From Eubacteriales bacterium (GTDB lineage: Bacteria; Bacillota; Clostridia; Christensenellales; Aristaeellaceae), in assembly GCA_028705775.1 (NCBI GenBank), contig JAQWCW010000001.1, positions 124,001 to 188,000 of the forward strand: 64,000 nucleotides of DNA, written 5' to 3'. Shown here in pieces: positions 60,628 to 64,000 of this stretch (position 1 is its first letter; every line of letters starts with the position of its first letter). The translations under genes were made by a program, and so were the position numbers. The notes under the pieces were generated by a model. That model saw nothing but the letters and a program-made list of their open reading frames with translations. It had not been told where the DNA came from and made no database searches.

Positions 60628-60794
60628 TTCCGTTTCTCCTTTTGTTTTGTTTACATATAGCTTAATCTAGGCGGCGTAGTCCGTCAAGTGTCATTACGAG
60701 CATATTTTGCGACATTTTATGCTCAGCAGATGGAATTTACATTGCTGCCGATATATAATTATCATGCGGATGAAGCTCCGCATGGAGGATGAAG

Positions 60795-62594
60795 ATGAAG
60801 AAGATTCTTGTAACGGCGCTGCTGCTGTTTGCTCTGCTACTGCCGTTTGGCGCGCTTGCGGACAGCGACGCGGTGATAATGGACTACACGAAGGATATGT
60901 CGATTCAGGAAAACGGCGATATCCTTGTTGACGAAACGCTGACCTACCGTTTTACGGACGACGTTAACGGAATCACGCGCGTAATCGACCAGTACAAATC
61001 CGACGGGATTGCCGATTTCTCGGCTTCCATAATCGAAAACGGCGTTCCGCACACGTTCGTTTATTCCAATAATGCCGAAAAGGGCGACAAGTATCGTCTG
61101 ACGCGCTCGGGTGATACGGAGCTTGAGTATCGCCTGTATCTGCCTATGCGCTACGGCGATACCGCAGTTTACCATTATTCATACAGGATTATCGGCGCGG
61201 GAATCAGATATCCCGACATTGCCTTTCTGAAGTATGCTTTGCTTGAGGGCGAGTGGGAGCTTGATATTGACAGGCTTACGGTTAATCTTCGCCTGCCTGC
61301 GCCCGTTCCCGCGTCCGAATGCAGCCTTGAAATCGAGGCAAGGCACGCCGATTCCGCAACCTTCGTATATGATGAAAGCACGGGCGTTTACACCATAACG
61401 GCGCAGGGAATTCCCGATGAAAACCTGATTGGCGCGCGCCTGTATTTCCCCGCTGAGTATATGGCGGCGGCAAAGCTCGGCGGAAGCGAGCCGTACCTTG
61501 ATACGCTGCTTGCGCAGGAGGCGGCGCAGGCTGAGCACGCGCGCAAGATGAATGAGGCGGCTCAGCGCTCGCTCTGGTTCTTCCCGCTGCTGCTTGCGCT
61601 GTTCATAGTCTGCTATTTTAGGTGCGACCGCGACAGCGAAAGGCTCGTTTCGCCCGGCGATGTGCGCGGCGAAATTCCGGACGACGTGCCGCCTTCCGAG
61701 CTGAGCCTGTTGCTTCCCTACCACGTCGCCGTCGGCGCGAGGGAAATGTCCGCCGTGCTGATGGATTTGTGCAGCCGCGGCTATGTATCAATGACCGCCG
61801 AGGGCGACGCAAGCGACAAGGTTAAGGACAGCATGATAACCCTGACCCGCACAGGCAAGGAAGGCGCGCTCAAGGACTATGAGGCGCGCACCATTCGGCA
61901 TATTTTTGACGTTCTTGCCGAGGGCGAGGACAGCATAACCTTAAAGCAGATGAAAAAGCGAGCTGAGACCTGCGCTTCGCAGGCGAGCAGCTATAATGCC
62001 GATATGACGAAAATGCTTACCGAGCATATGAAAACGCACGGCTGGTTTGAGGGCGGCTATACGCGCTCCGCGCCGCTCAAGTATATTACGGGCGCAGTGC
62101 TTTTGCTGGCAAGCGCGCTGTATATTACGCTCACTGCCGTAAGCGAGAATATGATTGCGCTACTGCCTTTCCTGCCCTGCTTATTCCTCGGAATCTACAC
62201 CTTCTTTATGAGAAAGCGCACGCCGGAGGGCAGCGCTGAGCTGGTCAAGTGGCTTGGGCTGAAGGAATGGCTCGGCCGCAACGCCGCGCAGGAGGATGAC
62301 AGCGCTGTAAAGCCGGCGGACTGGGAGCGTATGCTCGTTTATGCCGGAGTGCTTCTGGACAATCAGGACGACGTGGCAAAGCGCGCCGGAAACGCGCTAA
62401 AGACGTTTGCCGCAAGCGGCTATTACGGCTACAACGATTATGCCCTGCTCTATCTCATAACCCGCCCGGGCGGAACGCGCTGCTACTCCGGAATCAATAA
62501 GGCTGTTTCGGCTGCTGTTTCCTCATCGTCCGGCAGCTCCGTCTCGCACTCCGGCGGTTATGGCGGCGGCGGTGGCGGCGGCGGAACGTTCTGA
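60795..62594 (+). CDS. DUF2207 domain membrane protein
   Basis: A 599-residue protein. ATG 60795 is chosen (GGAGG six bases upstream) over 60789. A signal peptide ends near PFGALADS; residues 25-210 form the extracellular DUF2207 domain (MDYTKDMSIQENGDILVDETLTYRF); a membrane helix lies near 260 (SLWFFPLLLALFIVCYF); after a cytoplasmic part (about 270-430), two helices follow near 435-475; the C-terminus ends in Ser- and Gly-rich GGYGGGGGGGGTF, typical for the family. Function unknown; membrane-associated signalling has been suggested. Confidence 0.87.
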   Translation: MKKILVTALLLFALLLPFGALADSDAVIMDYTKDMSIQENGDILVDETLTYRFTDDVNGITRVIDQYKSDGIADFSASIIENGVPHTFVYSNNAEKGDKYRLTRSGDTELEYRLYLPMRYGDTAVYHYSYRIIGAGIRYPDIAFLKYALLEGEWELDIDRLTVNLRLPAPVPASECSLEIEARHADSATFVYDESTGVYTITAQGIPDENLIGARLYFPAEYMAAAKLGGSEPYLDTLLAQEAAQAEHARKMNEAAQRSLWFFPLLLALFIVCYFRCDRDSERLVSPGDVRGEIPDDVPPSELSLLLPYHVAVGAREMSAVLMDLCSRGYVSMTAEGDASDKVKDSMITLTRTGKEGALKDYEARTIRHIFDVLAEGEDSITLKQMKKRAETCASQASSYNADMTKMLTEHMKTHGWFEGGYTRSAPLKYITGAVLLLASALYITLTAVSENMIALLPFLPCLFLGIYTFFMRKRTPEGSAELVKWLGLKEWLGRNAAQEDDSAVKPADWERMLVYAGVLLDNQDDVAKRAGNALKTFAASGYYGYNDYALLYLITRPGGTRCYSGINKAVSAAVSSSSGSSVSHSGGYGGGGGGGGTF

Positions 62595-62639
62595 ACAACT
62601 GAAATCGGGGAAGCTACGACTGCGGCATTGATTTGCAAG

Positions 62640-62705
62640 AAAATTGCCGCGCGGCGGGGAATACCGGATAAACGGCGAGCCTGCGCGGCGGGGAACGCCG
62701 AATCG
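62640..62705. repeat. short direct repeat
   Basis: GCGCGGCGGGGAATACCG and GCGCGGCGGGGAACGCCG occur about 40 bp apart. No function is evident. Confidence 0.5.
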
Positions 62706-62726
62706 TAAGCTTACTATAAACACATC

Positions 62727-62766
62727 GGGCTGTTGCGGAAGCGATTATTCTGCAATAGCCCTTTTG
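62727..62766 (+). terminator. terminator of the DUF2207 gene
   Basis: GGGCTGTTGC pairs with GCAATAGCCC (one G-U) around a 15-nt loop, followed by TTTT. Confidence 0.75.
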
Positions 62767-63033
62767 TCTTGCGCTCCTTGGCTGCATGGTTTATTAAGCT
62801 GCTTTGCGCCGCTTGGTTTTCGCAGGATGTGACTGCCTGCGCTTAATTCCGGAGCAAGCGCGAGCTTTTCAGGCAGGGGCGGCTATACATAAAGCTGCTT
62901 CGGACGCCTGAGCTTTGCATGAACCAAAGCAGTGAATCGCCAACAGCATACAGGGGCTGCCACGGCAACAATCGTCTGCGGCAGCCCCTGTTTGTTTTTA
63001 CTGTTTCAGCCCTTTTCGGGGCTGATGCCTGCG
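62767..63033. other. gene-free spacer with a second long hairpin
   Basis: No coding sequence is supported. ACAGGGGCTGCC (62950-62961) pairs perfectly with GGCAGCCCCTGT (62980-62991), followed on the plus strand by TTGTTTTT. It may be a back-up terminator or separate the convergent metallophosphoesterase gene. Confidence 0.55.
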
Positions 63034-64000
63034 TTAATAGCTGAACTCCAGCTTGTTCGGCGTTATGTCCACGATAACCAGCTCCGGCTGATTATTTATG
63101 CGCGGCACAGAGCTTGAATCGCCCATTCCGCGGCTGATAATCAGAGGGTACGAGCCGGGATAGGTCATGCCCTCGGTCAAATCGGGAAGCAGCCCCTGGT
63201 CGGCGGAAATCAGCGCGCCCGCGAAGGGGAGACGGATTATGCCGCCGTGCTCATGCCCTGCAAGCGCGAGGTCGGCGTCCGCGTACTCCACATATCCCAT
63301 AAAGTTGATGGGATAGTGCGTGAGCAGAAGCTTGAAGCCCTTGTGCGCCGTGAAATCCTCCATGAAATCGGGAGCGTACCGCTTGATTCCGTCTGCGTGT
63401 TCGGAAAGCCCGCCGATGGACAGAAGGTTTCCCTTCACGGTTACGTCAACCGTTGAGTTGTTCAGCAGCACTGCGCCCGTTCCGCTTATTCTCGTCAGTA
63501 TTTCCCTGTGACCGTTCAGATACTCGCTTATTTCATGATTGCCAAGCGCGAAGTAGACGGGCGCTATATCGACCATGCTTTCCAAAAGCTCGTACATCGG
63601 CTCGTAGGTGTTTGAGCCGTAGAGGAACATATCCCCGACGACGGTTATAAAGTCCGGCTCAAGCTCCTTGAGAGACGCAAGAAGCTCCGAATTGTCCTTC
63701 CCGTACTCCTTGAGGTGAAGGTCGGTTATGAGAACGGTTCTTACGCGCTCGGATATTTTATCGCTCTGGACGACATAGAAGCTCTCCGAATATGTGTCGT
63801 TATCGAGCATAACCTTGTCGAACTCGGTGTAAACTCCAAAGCACGCCGCCATAATCAGCACTATCATGACTGCCCAGTTAACAAGCTTTATCATTCTGCC
63901 CCCGTGCTTCTCCGTGTCCGTATCCTTCTGCTTTTTTGCGTCCGCTTTGGGTTTTGCTTTTTCGGCTTCCGCTTTTCTTTCGGCTTCCGGAACGGACGCC
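63034..64000 (-). CDS. membrane-anchored metallophosphoesterase, 5' end outside the window
   Basis: Residues from ATG 63894 onward (286 aa) start with a membrane helix (VNWAVMIVLIMAACFGVYTEF) and continue as a calcineurin-like phosphoesterase: ITDLHLKEYG (motif D-x-H), VGDMFLYG (GD), YFALGNHEI (GNH), LLLTHYP and LAGHEHGG (GHxH). The frame is also open from 63894 to the window edge and encodes a Lys/Glu/Ala-rich charged stretch (AEKAKPKADAKKQKD), so the protein probably begins outside with a cytoplasmic charged tail; a start at 63894, near GGGGGC, is the alternative. It resembles YkuE-type enzymes that act on lipid or nucleotide phosphates outside the cell. Confidence 0.85.
   Translation of the reverse strand, partial: ASVPEAERKAEAEKAKPKADAKKQKDTDTEKHGGRMIKLVNWAVMIVLIMAACFGVYTEFDKVMLDNDTYSESFYVVQSDKISERVRTVLITDLHLKEYGKDNSELLASLKELEPDFITVVGDMFLYGSNTYEPMYELLESMVDIAPVYFALGNHEISEYLNGHREILTRISGTGAVLLNNSTVDVTVKGNLLSIGGLSEHADGIKRYAPDFMEDFTAHKGFKLLLTHYPINFMGYVEYADADLALAGHEHGGIIRLPFAGALISADQGLLPDLTEGMTYPGSYPLIISRGMGDSSSVPRINNQPELVIVDITPNKLEFSY

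Overview
This window looks like a chromosomal stretch of an anaerobic, moderately GC-rich Bacillota, most likely a gut-associated member of class Clostridia. The evidence is a Trp T-box in front of a TrpB2-type enzyme, two DegV proteins, YlmH, RbgA, HslVU and TrmFO, TetM-family GTPase architecture, strong AGGAGG ribosome binding sites, frequent GTG/TTG starts and sigma-A promoters with 17-bp spacers. No phage, integrase, transposase, CRISPR array or rRNA was seen, so the assignment rests on gene content only.

Layout. 1-4087: end of a sugar ABC importer operon (binding protein, two permeases) followed by a LacI-type regulator. 4229-8920: small housekeeping and accessory genes, including a double-cluster Fe-S protein whose reading frame crosses a TGA exactly at a cluster cysteine, and 6-phosphofructokinase. 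9132-12543 (minus): ylmH followed by a TetM-like ribosomal GTPase fused to a YacP/Rae1-type NYN nuclease, a plausible ribosome-rescue pair. 12706-18079: DUF2798 membrane protein with a promoter-terminator leader, then a polysaccharide cluster (GH13, alpha/beta hydrolase, GH43). 18084-22817: recF, a left-handed beta-helix transferase, an SGNH hydrolase with an early TGA, and a PAP2 phosphatase. 22818-24166: a gene-free repeat mosaic. 24167-33021: regulators, two degV genes, an AraC-kinase fusion, a frameshifted nucleotidyltransferase, tRNA-Leu(GAG), and T-box-controlled trpB. 33445-36307 (minus): proC, serine hydrolase, aroE. 36440-43114: HAD protein, a MarR-controlled heterodimeric ABC exporter and a flotillin-like protein. 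43749-58662 (plus): pduL, then a genome-maintenance and ribosome-assembly run (rbgA, rnhB, yraN, a giant glycosyltransferase fusion, yifB/comM, dprA, topA, trmFO, hslV, hslU). 58663-59443: a second repeat region headed by two tandem 127-nt structured elements. 59444-64000: DUF3237 protein, esterase, DUF2207 membrane protein and a metallophosphoesterase running off the window.

The two most interesting points are (i) the ylmH - TetM-like GTPase/NYN nuclease operon, whose two products suggest a ribosome-targeted mRNA-cleaving rescue system, and (ii) the in-frame TGA replacing a 4Fe-4S cysteine, which fits either a selenoprotein or a point nonsense mutation. Three other genes (alpha/beta hydrolase, SGNH hydrolase, nucleotidyltransferase) carry single local lesions (a 23-bp tandem duplication, a codon-4 TGA, a short poly-A tract). 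These could be switches, decay or assembly errors. TGA is otherwise used as a normal stop throughout the window, so a genome-wide reassignment is unlikely.
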